NCBI GenBank assembly: GCA_032622095.1 | Contig: CP136061.1 | Location: 16,058,440-16,122,439 of the forward strand | Reading direction: 5' to 3' | Length of the DNA: 64,000 bases | Origin: Siphonodentalium dalli | Taxonomy: Eukaryota > Mollusca > Scaphopoda > Gadilida > Siphonodentaliidae | In this document: positions 43,580 through 54,107 of the stretch, piece by piece | How the letters are laid out: every line of letters starts with the position of its first letter | Position numbering within the stretch: the stretch's first letter is position 1 | Translations under genes and position numbers: made by a program | The notes under the pieces: model-generated | Told to the model about the DNA's origin: nothing | Database searches by the model: none | The model's input: the letters and a program-made list of their open reading frames with translations, nothing else

Positions 43580-46500
43580 GGATGCTCACAAAGACATATC
43601 ATTACATTGACATAGAATCGTCTCTGCATTCCGCAATCATAATTGGACTGCAGTTAAGAAAGATAACTCGAAATAGGCGTTTTCGCCATCTCAATGTTCT
43701 CAAAAATGTGAAAACATACATTTCAAGAGTGATACAATATTCTATATCCAATATAATGCGAGATATGATAGAAACACTTTAATCAATCTTGATGCAAGCA
43801 TATGACGTACATTTGAACCTGGGTCCCTCTTTGTCCGATACAAAAACTGATAGAAAATTATCATTGATGTGCCTAAATATTCAGAGCATAAAACCCAAAC
43901 TTGATACATTGTCTGCTGAAATAGTAGACTATGACATCGCAGCATTCTCAGAAACATGGCTTTCCAATGATACATCAGATTCGGAAATTGCTATTCATGG
44001 ATTCCATAATCCGGAGATATTTAATCGCTCATCGCATGGTGGTGGTATCGCAGTATATGTCGCTAATTCATTAAACTCCAAAAGACACCGAGAATTGGAA
44101 ACATTCGGTGTAGAATGCGTATGGCTTGAAATTGTAACTCCAACATCGCGCTTTCTGCTTGGAACTTTTTATCGACCACCGGATTCGCCAGTTCAACTAT
44201 GGGAGAAAATATATTCTTCGATCGATATGGCAATGGACAATAGCCATTGTTCTCATGTCGTGGTCATTGGGGATTTTAATTCAAATGTTCTAGAAACCGA
44301 AACAACGCGAATAAGATACATTCGACAGAAAATTGGACTGACACAAATTATCAAAGAACCGACATATTTTATTGAGAGCTCACTGTCACTTCTCGACTTA
44401 TGTATGACCAATAAACCACTTCTTGTCGAATCATATGAAATTTTGGACCCTTTTTTTGCTGCCCAATATTAGTGAAATTAAGTCTAAACGTAGTGAAATC
44501 GAATCGCGTCATCAAGCGAAGAGTTTGGAACTATGATGCAGCTGATTTTACTGCAATGAACAATGATCTCCAACAATGGAATTATAATTCAGAATTATCT
44601 GAGATAGAGTATACACGTATAGCGAGTACGTTAACAGACAAAATAAATCACTTAGCCTCAAAATACATACCAAATAAAATAGCTTCCATACGACAAGACG
44701 AACCTAGTTGGATGACTTGCCAAATTCGCAGACTAATTAGACAAAGAAGGCGACTTTATTCAAACGCTAAGCGCAAGAAAACCGATCATGCCTGGGTCCG
44801 ATATAAATCCAAAAGAAACGAGGTCACCTCTTGCATAAAGAGTGCCAAGCAGAGACTAACCGATAAAACACAGTCAGCACTGGGAAATTGCTTCACAGAA
44901 TCTTCACTTTGGTGGAAAACTATGAATCGACTCATGGGCCCTGACAGAAAAAACATACCGGCATTAAAAAATGGGGATTCGATTACAACCAACAATGAAT
45001 CAAAAGCTGAGATTTTTAATAAATACTTTTGCTCGATTTCTGCCCTCCCGAACGAAGACAGAGTAGAATTACCGCCATTTGAATACAAGACTCAATCAAG
45101 ACTAGATACATTCGTTATCACACGCGAAGAAATATATAAATCACTGAAAAGTGTTCAAACGGCAAAAGCCAGTGGCCCTGACTGAATTAGTCCAAGAATA
45201 TTGAAACTCTGTGCATCCTCCCTAGCTGATCCACTAGAATTTGCTTTCAAGAAATTTCTTGAAAAATCTTTCTTCCCGCCTGAATGGAAAGTGGCATGTC
45301 CCATATACAAAAAAGACGACCCCACCGACCCAAGTAATTATCGCCCAGTTTCTCTTCTCTGTTGCCTGTCCAAAATTTTCGAAAAGTGTATATACCTTCA
45401 CATGAATGAATATTTAAGAGATAATATGCTTCTAACAAACCTTCAATCGGGATTCACTCCGCAAGATAGCACAGTATTTCAGTTAACAGACGTTTACCAT
45501 TATATAATATCTTCTCTTGATAATGGCAACGAAATTATGTGCCTTCTCTGTGATATCAGCAAGGCATTCGATAAGGTGTGGCATCGGGGCTTACTATTTA
45601 AGTTGAAAAGAATGGGAATTGTCGGCCCAACATATGACCTATTATAAAATTATTTGGACAATCGGCACCAGCGAGTAATCGTTTCAAACTCGAACTCCTG
45701 CTGGAGCTGTGTCTCAGCTGGTGTGCCCCAGGGATCCATACTCGGCCCTCTTCTTTTTTTAATTTACATTAATGATATTGTAGACAATGTTACGTGCAAT
45801 GTAAGGCTTTTTGCTGATGATACCTCTTTATTTCTATCCATTGAAGACCCAGTTATTGCCGCAGAGGTAATCAACAACGATATTAGTCTGATTTTCGAAA
45901 GGTCTCAAAAATGGCTAGTGAAATTTAATCCCATGAAAACAGAATCACTTTTAGTATCATGGAAAAATAACATAATCGTCCACCCTCCCCTTCAGATGTC
46001 GGACAAGGATATTGTAGAAGCCGAAACACACAAACATTTAGGTCTTACTTTTAACAGAGACGGTACGTGGAAAGATCATGTCACTGATATTGAAAATCGA
46101 GCCGCAAGTCGAATGTATATACTGAGGAAATATAAATTCATTCATCCTCGGTATGGGGTAATTGCTCAGTTGAAAATTCAACCTCTCTGGAAGATATCCA
46201 ATACGAGGCTGCTAGATTAGTCACGGGAGCAACTAGAAGCTGCAGCAAACAATCACTATTACGGGAAACCGGTTGGGACCCACTATCTAGCAGGAGAGAA
46301 AAAACTAAACTTGTGCAATTTTTTAAAATGATTAGGAGAACCACGCCCCTTACGTATATACTCTAGTTCCTATTGAATCTGGAAATCTAACCAATTATAA
46401 TTTCAGACAAAAGGGTCTCAGGACTCCCAGAGTTTACGCGACAAGATACGAAAATTCATTTCTTTCAGCTACCGTCAAATTATGGAACAACCTTCCGCCA

Positions 46501-47233
46501 AAGGCGAAAGAATGCGAATCTGTCTCTGACTTTAAGAATTTTCTTTTAACCGATCGAATTATCATACCGTCATATTATTATATAGCGTACCGAAGACCAA
46601 GCCAAATAAATCACTGTCGCCTGCGAACAAACCGCAGTAACCTGAAATATGACCTGTTTTGCAATCATTTGAATAATAGTCCATTTTGCGACTGTGGAGA
46701 ATTAGAAACTGCTGAGCACTTCTTACTCCACTGTCCAATATTCGAGCGTGAAAGAGTCCGTTATTTAGCCAATCTGAATGTGAACTTGGAAGTCAAAATA
46801 TTACTGTATGGGTCCGTAGATATATCTAATACCAAAAATGCCGACATATTCATTGCCGTCCAAAAGTTCATCGACGATACCAAACGATTTAACTGACATA
46901 ATATGGTTATGAACTGTAAAGCGTGAACCAAAAGCCTACATAAAACAAAAATATTGTGCTCTCGTATACTCAAGCATGCCAGAGGTGTGATTCTGTGTGA
47001 GGGGTGGACTCGCAGCGATTGGCAACGGGATAGGTTGCGGGTGCTTGTGGAACAGGCAATTCATCATTGAGACCCAATCAAACCATGATGCAATATATAT
47101 ACTAAGGAAATGGCCACATATAAGCCTTTGGCTTACTGCCAAATCCTTTTCTCTAAGGTTAAATTATTATCGTCCTTATATTATGTATTATATGTGCTAT
47201 TCTTGAGAATAAAATATTGTTTACACTAAATAA
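43580..47233 (+). mobile_element. decayed sibling of LINE 1 (LINE 2)
   Basis: The order of motifs, the C-terminal CDCG...H...C segment and the terminal AATAAAATATTGTTTACACTAAATAA all match LINE 1. The coding region carries at least two frameshifts and two in-frame stops. The 3' UTR is about half as long as that of LINE 1. The 5' limit is uncertain; frames from 43582 may be its leader. Confidence 0.88.
43792..46896 (+). pseudogene. LINE 2 endonuclease-RT remnant
   Basis: The frame opens with MQAYDVHLNLGP, a degraded 2A, then the endonuclease (LNIQSIKPK, FSETWLSND, GGGIAVYV, GTFYRPPDSP, IGDFNSN) to a stop at 44472. The next frame (44472 onward) holds the linker and RT. It has an in-frame TGA at 45183-45185 inside SGPD-stop-ISPR, and a TAA at 45645-45647 after TYDLL. 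CDISKAFDKVWHRG, GVPQGSILGPLLFLIYINDI and FADD are all preserved. Near 46150 a small deletion and frameshift remove the thumb. The C-terminus recovers (AARLVTGATRS, VQFFKMIRR, NNLPPKAKE) and ends DTKRFN at 46896. It is non-functional but only moderately old. Confidence 0.9.
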
Positions 47234-47242
47234 CAATATATT

Positions 47243-47386
47243 GATTTTTTCGCTTGCTTCGTTTGATTTTGTTTCGCTTTCTTCGGTTCCTTTTTGGCGA
47301 AAGAACGGAAATAATTATGATTATTTCGCTCGCTTCGCCGCGAAAGAACCTAAAAATAAAACAAACGAAGGAAGCGAAAGAAGTAT
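47243..47386. repeat. TTCGCTTGCTTCG foldback unit, right
   Basis: TTTTTTCGCTTGCTTCGTTTG begins ten bases after the end of LINE 2, and AAACAAACGAAGGAAGCGAAAG closes the unit near 47384. It is related to the cluster at 43036-43372, so LINE 2 sits between members of one small family. Confidence 0.75.
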
Positions 47387-47948
47387 GTGGCGGAGACAGG
47401 ACACCATAAGTGCCTCCACACATCCGATATATATATAGAACAATAGCTAGTTTACAACGAATGCATTTCACGCACTGACATGGCTATTGCAGTATTATAT
47501 TTCCATCTGTGATTTATGAGGGGGTGGAAAATTGACGACCTCAGCACCACTTAAGATTCTGACTTCAGCCTTATTCTGTGAAAAGGGGGCGGTATTTAAA
47601 TACACTGTCAGGCTTCAATCACTAACGGACAGATTGTGTTTCACCATCCGAACACAAAGGACGCAGCTGCTAAATACTAATAGTATGTGACAGTGTCCTA
47701 TTCAAACTCCTCGACGACTTTCATATTTGGGTTATTCGTGTTCAGACTTTCTCAACCTTACGTTGTGGATGCGACACTTGGGTCCACCAGAGAAGATGTT
47801 GTGTTTTTTTAACCATTAGTGTTTAATTGTACACATACATTTGTATAGTGAAGTTGCTCCGAGCACGGTTCGATCAAGAGAAGAAGAAGATACCGAGACG
47901 TGATAATCATATATCGCTGTTGTGTATAGAGGTTACATATTTCTATGT
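47387..47948. other. 5' flank of the PAN-like exon
   Basis: About 560 bp upstream of a coding exon. It presumably contains the promoter and 5' UTR, but no TATA box or initiator is convincing. Confidence 0.4.
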
Positions 47949-48195
47949 ATGGCTGCCCGGTTAGGACTCATCTTTATATTCGTCATTGCCACCAACATTT
48001 TCGGGGATATTATAGAACGTCACTACTATCGCGACCCCAACAAAATTCAAGCAAGTGGATCACTCGTGCCGAAGAGATCGAAGATCGAATGCGCGTTGGC
48101 GTGCTCTCAGGATTCTAGCTGCAAAACGCATTCCTTCAAGAACGGAACGTGTTGGTTGTCAGACAGTGAACAGAACGAGTATTCAGAGAATAAAC
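47949..48195 (+). CDS. first coding exon, secreted PAN/Apple-like protein
   Basis: The ATG at 47949 starts a signal peptide (MAARLGLIFIFVIATNIFG). It is followed by a segment with spacing typical of PAN/Apple domains: SKIECALACSQDSSCKTHSF, then NGTCWLSDSE. The four Cys residues in ECALAC, SSC and GTC match the N-terminal half of the fold. PAN domains bind protein or carbohydrate and are common in secreted and adhesive proteins of molluscs and other invertebrates. The exon ends after AATAAAC at a consensus donor GTGAGT (48196-48201); reading through would hit a stop at 48216-48218. The remaining exons are not identified, so the total length is unknown. This is one of the few host-gene signals in the window. 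The frame is also open for nine codons upstream, but without an ATG. Confidence 0.75.
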
Positions 48196-48201
48196 GTGAG
48201 T
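48196..48201 (+). other. splice donor GTGAGT
   Basis: Consensus 5' splice site directly after the last PAN-like codon; the intron begins here and contains the MITE at 48253. Confidence 0.65.
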
Positions 48202-48252
48202 TTAATTTCTCCCTTTAAATCGTGACCGTAATGAAGCACAATGCCATTTTAA

Positions 48253-48665
48253 CCCTTTACCCAACAGAACGGCCCTGTGCCAATGCATTCTCTTATATAT
48301 ACGAGTCGACCATAGGTCGCCTCGCATATATAAGAGAATGCATTGGCTTATCACATATTAAAAATGATAAAATTGTCAAAGAATGTAGAAAAATATTATA
48401 AGAAATGTAAGAAAAAATTATAAAATTGTTAAAGAATGTAAGAAAAAATGGTAAAAAGTGTTAAAAAAGAATTTGTTTAGGCCAATGCATTCTCTTATAT
48501 ATGCGAGGCGACCTATGGTCGACTCGCATATATAAGAGAATGCATTGGCACAGGGCATAACTGTAACCATCACAATGTGGTCAATGATATCCATATTTGT
48601 ATGGTGTTATTGAGACAGACCGAAGATATTTTAGGCTGTTTTTGGCCGCTTTGTTGGGTAAAGGA
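48253..48665 (-). mobile_element. piggyBac-like MITE, copy 2
   Basis: The element is bracketed by TTAA at 48249-48252 and 48666-48669. It starts CCCTTTACCCAACAGAACGG and ends GGGTAAAGGA. It is the same element as copy 1 at 12330 but inverted: the unique arm (GGCATAAC, CACAATGTGGTCAATGA, ATATCCATATTTGTATGG) is here on the right. The two 67-bp palindromes are at 48280-48346 and 48482-48548. The A/T-rich middle is longer than in copy 1 through partial duplication of TAAAATTGT.AAAGAATGTA. The element lies about 57 bp inside the predicted intron of the PAN-like gene. Confidence 0.88.
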
Positions 48666-48835
48666 TTAAAGATGTATTATGCAGGATTCATTGCAGACAT
48701 GCACTTACAACAACAACAACAACAACAACATACATAGATGATTTCTAATGACTCGCAATTCTATACGTAATTTATTTACCGCGCGAGTGGACTAAATTCA
48801 ATTCGAGCTGAGCTTTTGCGTGGCTCGAATCGAAT

Positions 48836-49430
48836 TGATGATGATGATGATGATTGTTTATTTGTATAATATTTACAAGCTTATGACAATGGTGATAATA
48901 AACCACAGGGGCGTGTAACGCGCTCCGCTGTCCGCCCCCCCCCTTTGCACTGCCCATATACGCCGCCCTGTATACGCGCCTTCTTCGCGTTAATGGAACA
49001 TTATATAGACAATGGGCTCTGTAGAAATTCAACGTTTCACCATCGCTCGGGAGTCGCACAAATTTAGCCCATTCACCCCAGTAATGATAACGATATATAC
49101 ACGGATGGATCGGCAAAGAATTCATCTTTCAATAAATACCACAAACTCCCATCAGAAACATTCATACACGTTGCATTTGATAAAAGTTTAACCACCGAAT
49201 ATTGTCTCCTGAGAGCGTATTTTTTAGATTTGATCTGGCTCAAAATCAATAGCCGACATGTGTCTCTAAATTCACCGCCCATACAGTTTACTATCATTAA
49301 AAATCGGTCAAAGGATCAACTAAATATCTGGAACTTAATGATTTCTTGTCGGCTAATAATTTATTTACTCATACAAATCAACACATTGTCAGTAAACAAT
49401 TCTAATAGAGGAGAAATCTGTCGATAATTC
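48836..49430 (-). mobile_element. possible LINE 3' end with (ATC)n tail
   Basis: On the plus strand (GAT)n at 48837-48856 is followed by TTGTTTATTTGTATAATATTT. Read on the minus strand, this is a noncoding stretch with AATAAA-type sequence ending in a trinucleotide tail, as in L2-like LINEs. Upstream (minus) lies a short protein-like frame (CRLLILSQIKSKKYALRRQY, LWYLLKDEFF) ending at 49073. I do not recognise the frame, so the assignment is tentative. Confidence 0.35.
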
Positions 49431-49582
49431 CAACTTAAAAACAAAAATTGTCAAGTCACACAGTTCCTAATTTTAATATTCATTGTGACCTGACCTTTCC
49501 ATGACTGACATAATAGAAACAGCCAATCACCGCTCAGTGTTAGAATCGAGGTCCACATTTTAATATTCATTATGATTATTAA

Positions 49583-49682
49583 ATATATAAGAGAATGCAT
49601 TGGCCTAAACAAATTCTTTTTTAACACTTTTTACCATTTTTTCTTACATTCTTTAACAATTTTATAATTTTTTCTTACATTT
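49583..49682 (+). mobile_element. fragment of the piggyBac-like MITE, copy 3
   Basis: The fragment starts inside a 67-bp palindrome (ATATATAAGAGAATGCATTG) and runs through the same A/T linker (TTTTTACCATTTTTTCTTAC) as copy 2. It has no terminal CCCTTTACCC and no second palindrome. The left breakpoint is near the palindrome centre. Confidence 0.85.
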
Positions 49683-50040
49683 AAAAATTATATAAGATAA
49701 AACAAGGACATGAAGCCGGATTCGCCGTCACTCAAACTGTCAAGTGAGAGTTTTAACCCTATACTAAAACATCAGTGCATCATCACGAGTAGTTATCCCT
49801 TATGGAATGTCCAGATACTAAGCTCATCACACGACCATTTGATTGATCTTATTATCTAAACATTTCCCCCAATAAATATGACTCCCGTTAATATTTGTAT
49901 AACCATGCAAATAGACCATTCCTATGTACACTCTAAAATGACTGGAAGAATCCGTTTAGTAGAGAAAGTACACCACAACAATCCCTAATTCTCGACACTC
50001 ATGCTGTCGGTGTTGAGTTGGTCACTAGTCCAGACACATT

Positions 50041-51905
50041 GGCCGGATTCGTCATCTCCGGTTTAAACCTCCGAGTTTAAACCTGGTTTAAACCTTCATT
50101 GGCGGTCCAGCCAAACCGGGTCTAAGTGGGCGTTTTTGTCGTTCAGTTGCCAGCTAATTGACAATTCGAATCGGTGATATGATTATGCAATCAAACTACC
50201 CTCTTACCAATCGAACCAAAAAGATAGGCCGATATAATGGTTATTGACAAGTCATAAATGATCGTGACCGCGTGCACGGTCAATGGATTTATTCATTGAG
50301 AAACAAGTATCGCTCATTGACTATTAATCCGATCTCATTCTGTGTTCAAATCAATTTAACAAAGGGCATGTCTCTCAACACGAGTTTCACGCTCTGTTCA
50401 TCACTTTGTTTATGATAGATTTCTACAAGATGCTTTACCCGCAAAGACAAAATTTGCTGTATTTACATGTATATCTGTATATATTAAGGGGTATAGGAGC
50501 TGTCTATCTGTATGTCCGTTTGTCTGTTCGCAAATGTTCTCCAATACCCATGGACCGATTTCAATTAAATTAGGTGTGGTGATTCGTGTGGTACAACGGC
50601 GTTAGGTTTTAAAAATTTTGATTTAAAAATAAGAAAATATAATTTGTTTTAAATGAAAACATTGTGTTAAATTGAGTAAAGAGTTGAATCTAAAAAGAAA
50701 CAAAATTTAAAATTTAAATTAACATTTGTTTGTTTTAAATTTAATTAAATTTTTGTTTTAATTAAAATGTTCTAATGATCAAAATGTGCGCAAAGCCCCT
50801 CTGGCGTTGAATAAGTCTCCATAATCGAGTCAATCCTGGATCAAGAGGCCAGTCAAGTAAAGGCAATTTGCTTATGAGTGCACACCCTAAGCGGCATCTG
50901 AACTGTTGGAAGTGGACAACCATGTAGAGGGACAGCTTTTAATAAAGAAATATATTAAATGTGTTGATTGTGTCATAAATTTTCCGTCATGCAGAAAATC
51001 AAAAAGATTCCCAGGTTTTGAACTGGTAGATTATTATGGGAATTTATAGGCGTAGCCAGAGTAGAGCTTTGTGGCATGATCTACATCAAAATAAGTTATC
51101 AAATTTGACTCATATAGCAATATAAGTTTAGGATTGCAAACTATGTGTATAGCATATCTGGTCAAGCAGTAGCATCGTTTTGGTTTCAAAATTAAAACGC
51201 TGAACTCTTCAAATGAATGCGTAGAAAACACAAGTATTTGTGATTGCCAGAAGCCAAACAAAAAAACCACAAAATAGTTGTAAAAATCATATATTTTGGA
51301 ATATGTCCATATCTGAGCAAAGCTCGCGTGCGAATAAATCAACTGTGACACGATAACAACAGCCGGCAGTCGCCACTTAGAAACGCCCTCACTCGAGATT
51401 ATTTACAGCTCCGCCCTTTGACTGATTGTTTGACAATTCTAAACCGCGATAAAGAAAAGACGGATTCGTCATCTCAAGTTTAGCCTCGATAAAGCTGGTT
51501 TAGCTGGACCGCTGAATTAGATGGTTTAGTTGCCGGTTTAAGCTTATAAAACGCAAAAACAATATTGAAATTGACAAAAACTTATCCCCATACGCTTTAT
51601 ATGTGTGACTGCTTCTCGCTTATAAATTTCCAATCAAAATATGACCGCTGTCGTAATTATTGATTTTCGCAATCAATAAAACGAGGCGGTCCGCATTAGG
51701 AAAGTACGTTTAATTATCTCGACGATACGGAGACACTACTGCTAAACCAGTGGTCTGGCTAGACCAGGGTTTAAACCAGAGATGACGAATGCGTCACTTA
51801 GACCTGCGGTCTCAGGTTTAAACCACGGATTTTGCTGATTCACGGTGGTTTAAACCTATAGGTTTACGTAGACCAGGTTTAAACCTGAGATGACGAATCC
51901 GGCCA
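50041..51905. mobile_element. DNA transposon-like element with ~30-bp TIRs
   Basis: The left end GGCCGGATTCGTCATCTCCG with GTTTAAACCT is matched inverted by AGGTTTAAACC...GAGATGACGAATCCGGCC at 51875-51905. Further GTTTAAACC and (T)AGACCAGG words lie inside both ends. The flanks read ATT|GGCC and GGCC|ATT, compatible with a 3-bp duplication but not proof of one. No transposase is evident in 1.87 kb, so it is non-autonomous. The interior includes a dispersed-repeat phrase near 50500 (CTGTATGTCCGTTTGTCTG). Confidence 0.75.
51462..51797. mobile_element. nested smaller copy of the same TIR family
   Basis: CGGATTCGTCATCTCAAGTTT (51462) is inverted as AAACCAGAGATGACGAATGCG (51776-51796). GCTGGTTTAGCTGGACC and GGTCTGGCTAGACCAGG sit inside the ends. 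It lies entirely within the outer element and shares its terminal words, so it either inserted there or is a compound terminus. Confidence 0.7.
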
Positions 51906-51909
51906 TTAG

Positions 51910-52535
51910 GTTTCACTACGGCAAACAATAGGGGAAAGCTAACTTTTTCAGGGATTAATAAGAACATGTTTATGAACAACTTGGCGAAAGTCCCCTAGAA
52001 TCCGAGTTGAGTTTTTTGAGATATCATGATTTTTCGTAATGCTGCAAATTCAGACGAAATTCCATTAGACCATATGCGAATGCAGTCACATGTAGGCTAA
52101 TCTATGGACTCAATCTTCACACATACCCGTCCATCATCATGGAGCAGGTGTCGATAGGTATGTTTATTAGCAGTCGATATTCCATAATTGTGATGACATT
52201 TATTGCCGAAGAGAACATATAAATCGCAATGGTGATTCAAAAGTTTCCTAAAAAAAGAGGGCGAATAAAGTTATTCAGACGACAATGAGCTAAAATATGA
52301 ACCATTATACTAGAACAGTGGTTAATACAGAAAAGGAAAGTGATAAGATATATCGAACTATCACCATCCTTAAGATTGTATAGCCGGAAATATAACACTA
52401 CCCCTAAAACGTACGCCATGGCTTTGAGCATCTGAAAGGCAAAAATACCACATAATAGTCCTGGCGTTTGGCGTAACAATTGTGCAAATGGTGATAACAC
52501 TATGAAACTTGGCACATAGGTTCCTTATACACTAT
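51910..52535. other. no recognisable gene
   Basis: A minus-strand frame at 52237-52515 has hydrophobic stretches and a TTTTTGCCTTTCAG acceptor-like word inside it, but no recognised homology. I do not support it as a gene. Confidence 0.3.
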
Positions 52536-52559
52536 TAAACATTTTCAGATGTTTAGACA

Positions 52560-53120
52560 TCGCGGCAGGTCCTTCCTTGGCAACGGTTGCTAGGCAACTA
52601 TTACACATCGAAGATATACAAATACGACTGATAGTATGGCAGTTTTAACAATCTAACATACGTCATGCAGCATTTTTATTGTGAAAATAATATTAGTTGT
52701 TGCTAGAGTGGATCTGGCTGGAAAATTACCATAGTTCTTACTTACAGGGGTGGTAACGGTTGCTAGGGACATACCCGAAATCGAAAAATGCCGAGCTGAC
52801 TGATATTATGGTAGTTTTGACAAACTAATATAAACTAGGTCATTATCATTTTATGGTGAAACAATTGTAATAGTTATTGTTAGTGTGGGTTCGACTTTTA
52901 ATATTACTATATATTTCTGGTAACGGTTGCTAGGGATATACCAGACATAGAAAAATGCACACATGACTGATATTATGGTAGTTTTAACAAACTAAACTAC
53001 CTCATGTAACATTTTTATATTGAAAACAATTATTATAATTGTTGTTAGTGTGAACATGGCAGTAAAGTTGCCACATGGTGCCACATGGTGTAATGGTTGC
53101 TATGGACATATCCACCTTTG
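52560..53120. repeat. ~170-bp tandem array with GGTTGCTAGG words
   Basis: AACGGTTGCTA at 52582, 52755 and 52922, with AATGGTTGCTA at 53092, marks units 167-173 bp long. Each has GACTGATA.TATGG.AGTTTTAACAA and ATTGT.GTTAGTGTG. The first unit reads GGTTGCTAGGCAAC, close to an RFX-type X-box. Confidence 0.85.
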
Positions 53121-53130
53121 AAAACATACC

Positions 53131-53675
53131 ATATGTATGAGTTTCTGGTAATAACTGATATAACTGTTTCATAATATGGTATGAGTTTCGGGAAATTTAC
53201 ATGACATAATTATTTTATAATATGCCATATTATGCTTATATTGACAATAGTGCATAACTAAATGTTATTATGTTGTGTACTGATGCATTCTCGTGTGACA
53301 AATTGGTATTGAGGTTTCATTGGTGCTTGGTAACCACCTACCATTGACAAATCTTCTTTAAACTGACAGACTATTCAGTTAGTTTTATCAGAATCACATA
53401 CCTGTGCGGAGTGTATTATTGTTTCTTCCATCAATCGATTATTGGAATACATTTTAATGAGATGTAAAAATATTGACCCACATTTATGACGATACCACCT
53501 GAACCCCCAATGGAATCGGACATTCGCACTACATTTGACAATGGCATCCATGCAGCACACTATATCACAGTGTGGTAGAATCCGCATACTAGTTGCTATA
53601 CGGTAGGAACTAACTGTGTTTCCTTCCTATCCATGCCATAACTACATTATATGTCAATACATGGCCATGAGTCAT
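53131..53675. other. no recognisable gene
   Basis: A+T-rich, with small TATGGTATGAGTTTC duplicates near 53133 and 53178. Confidence 0.4.
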
Positions 53676-54107
53676 TTACAAGTCTATATGAGCTCGTACA
53701 TGAGCGTGGCCTATATATTTCAGATTGAGATACCATGAACTACCCTTTGGAACCGGTGACCATTTCCCATTTACATGGGCAGCCATGGGCCCATTGCCAA
53801 CCCATAGGTACGAAGGAACTGCATCCAAACGTGTCTTAACTACTGTGTCCATGTCATAGAAAGGGGCCTGAACCAATGATATACTATTTAGGGCTGGTTC
53901 TATTGATTTGCCGTATATACCAGGGTACATATCATGCGGTACGTGCGTATTTACACTACACGTGGTGTTCATATGGGTCCATGGCATATGCATTAATCCG
54001 ATTCCGGGTAGTTGCCTAGCAACCGTTGCTAAGAAGAGCCTGTCGCAAGTGTCGCCACATATGAAAATGAGCAGTAGCATATAAGTAACATATGTACTAA
54101 GTTTCAT
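53676..54107 (-). CDS. hypothetical small secreted protein
   Basis: From the ATG at 54105-54107 the frame gives about 143 residues. It has a convincing signal peptide (MKLSTYVTYMLLLIFICGDT), then a region without low complexity: RQLPGIGLMHMPWTHMNTTC, SISLVQAPFYDMDTVV, PSYLWVGNGPMAAHVNGKWS and GSSWYLNLKYIGHAHV. The frame is open for 41 more codons upstream, but those lack signal-like character. I recognise no family. The ORF lies next to the 170-bp array, and a perfect X-box GTTGCCTAGCAAC lies within its coding sequence at 54012-54024. It may be a real single-exon gene, an exon, or a chance ORF. Confidence 0.3.
   Translation of the reverse strand: MKLSTYVTYMLLLIFICGDTCDRLFLATVARQLPGIGLMHMPWTHMNTTCSVNTHVPHDMYPGIYGKSIEPALNSISLVQAPFYDMDTVVKTRLDAVPSYLWVGNGPMAAHVNGKWSPVPKGSSWYLNLKYIGHAHVRAHIDL

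Noticed and set aside
47922-47948. Upstream extension of the PAN-like exon
   Set aside because: The frame is open but starts at GTG; the ATG at 47949 directly precedes a clean signal peptide.
52237-52515. Receptor-like hydrophobic exon on the minus strand
   Set aside because: Hydrophobicity follows from T-rich sequence; its start overlaps a CCAAGTTTCAT phrase typical of dispersed repeats here.
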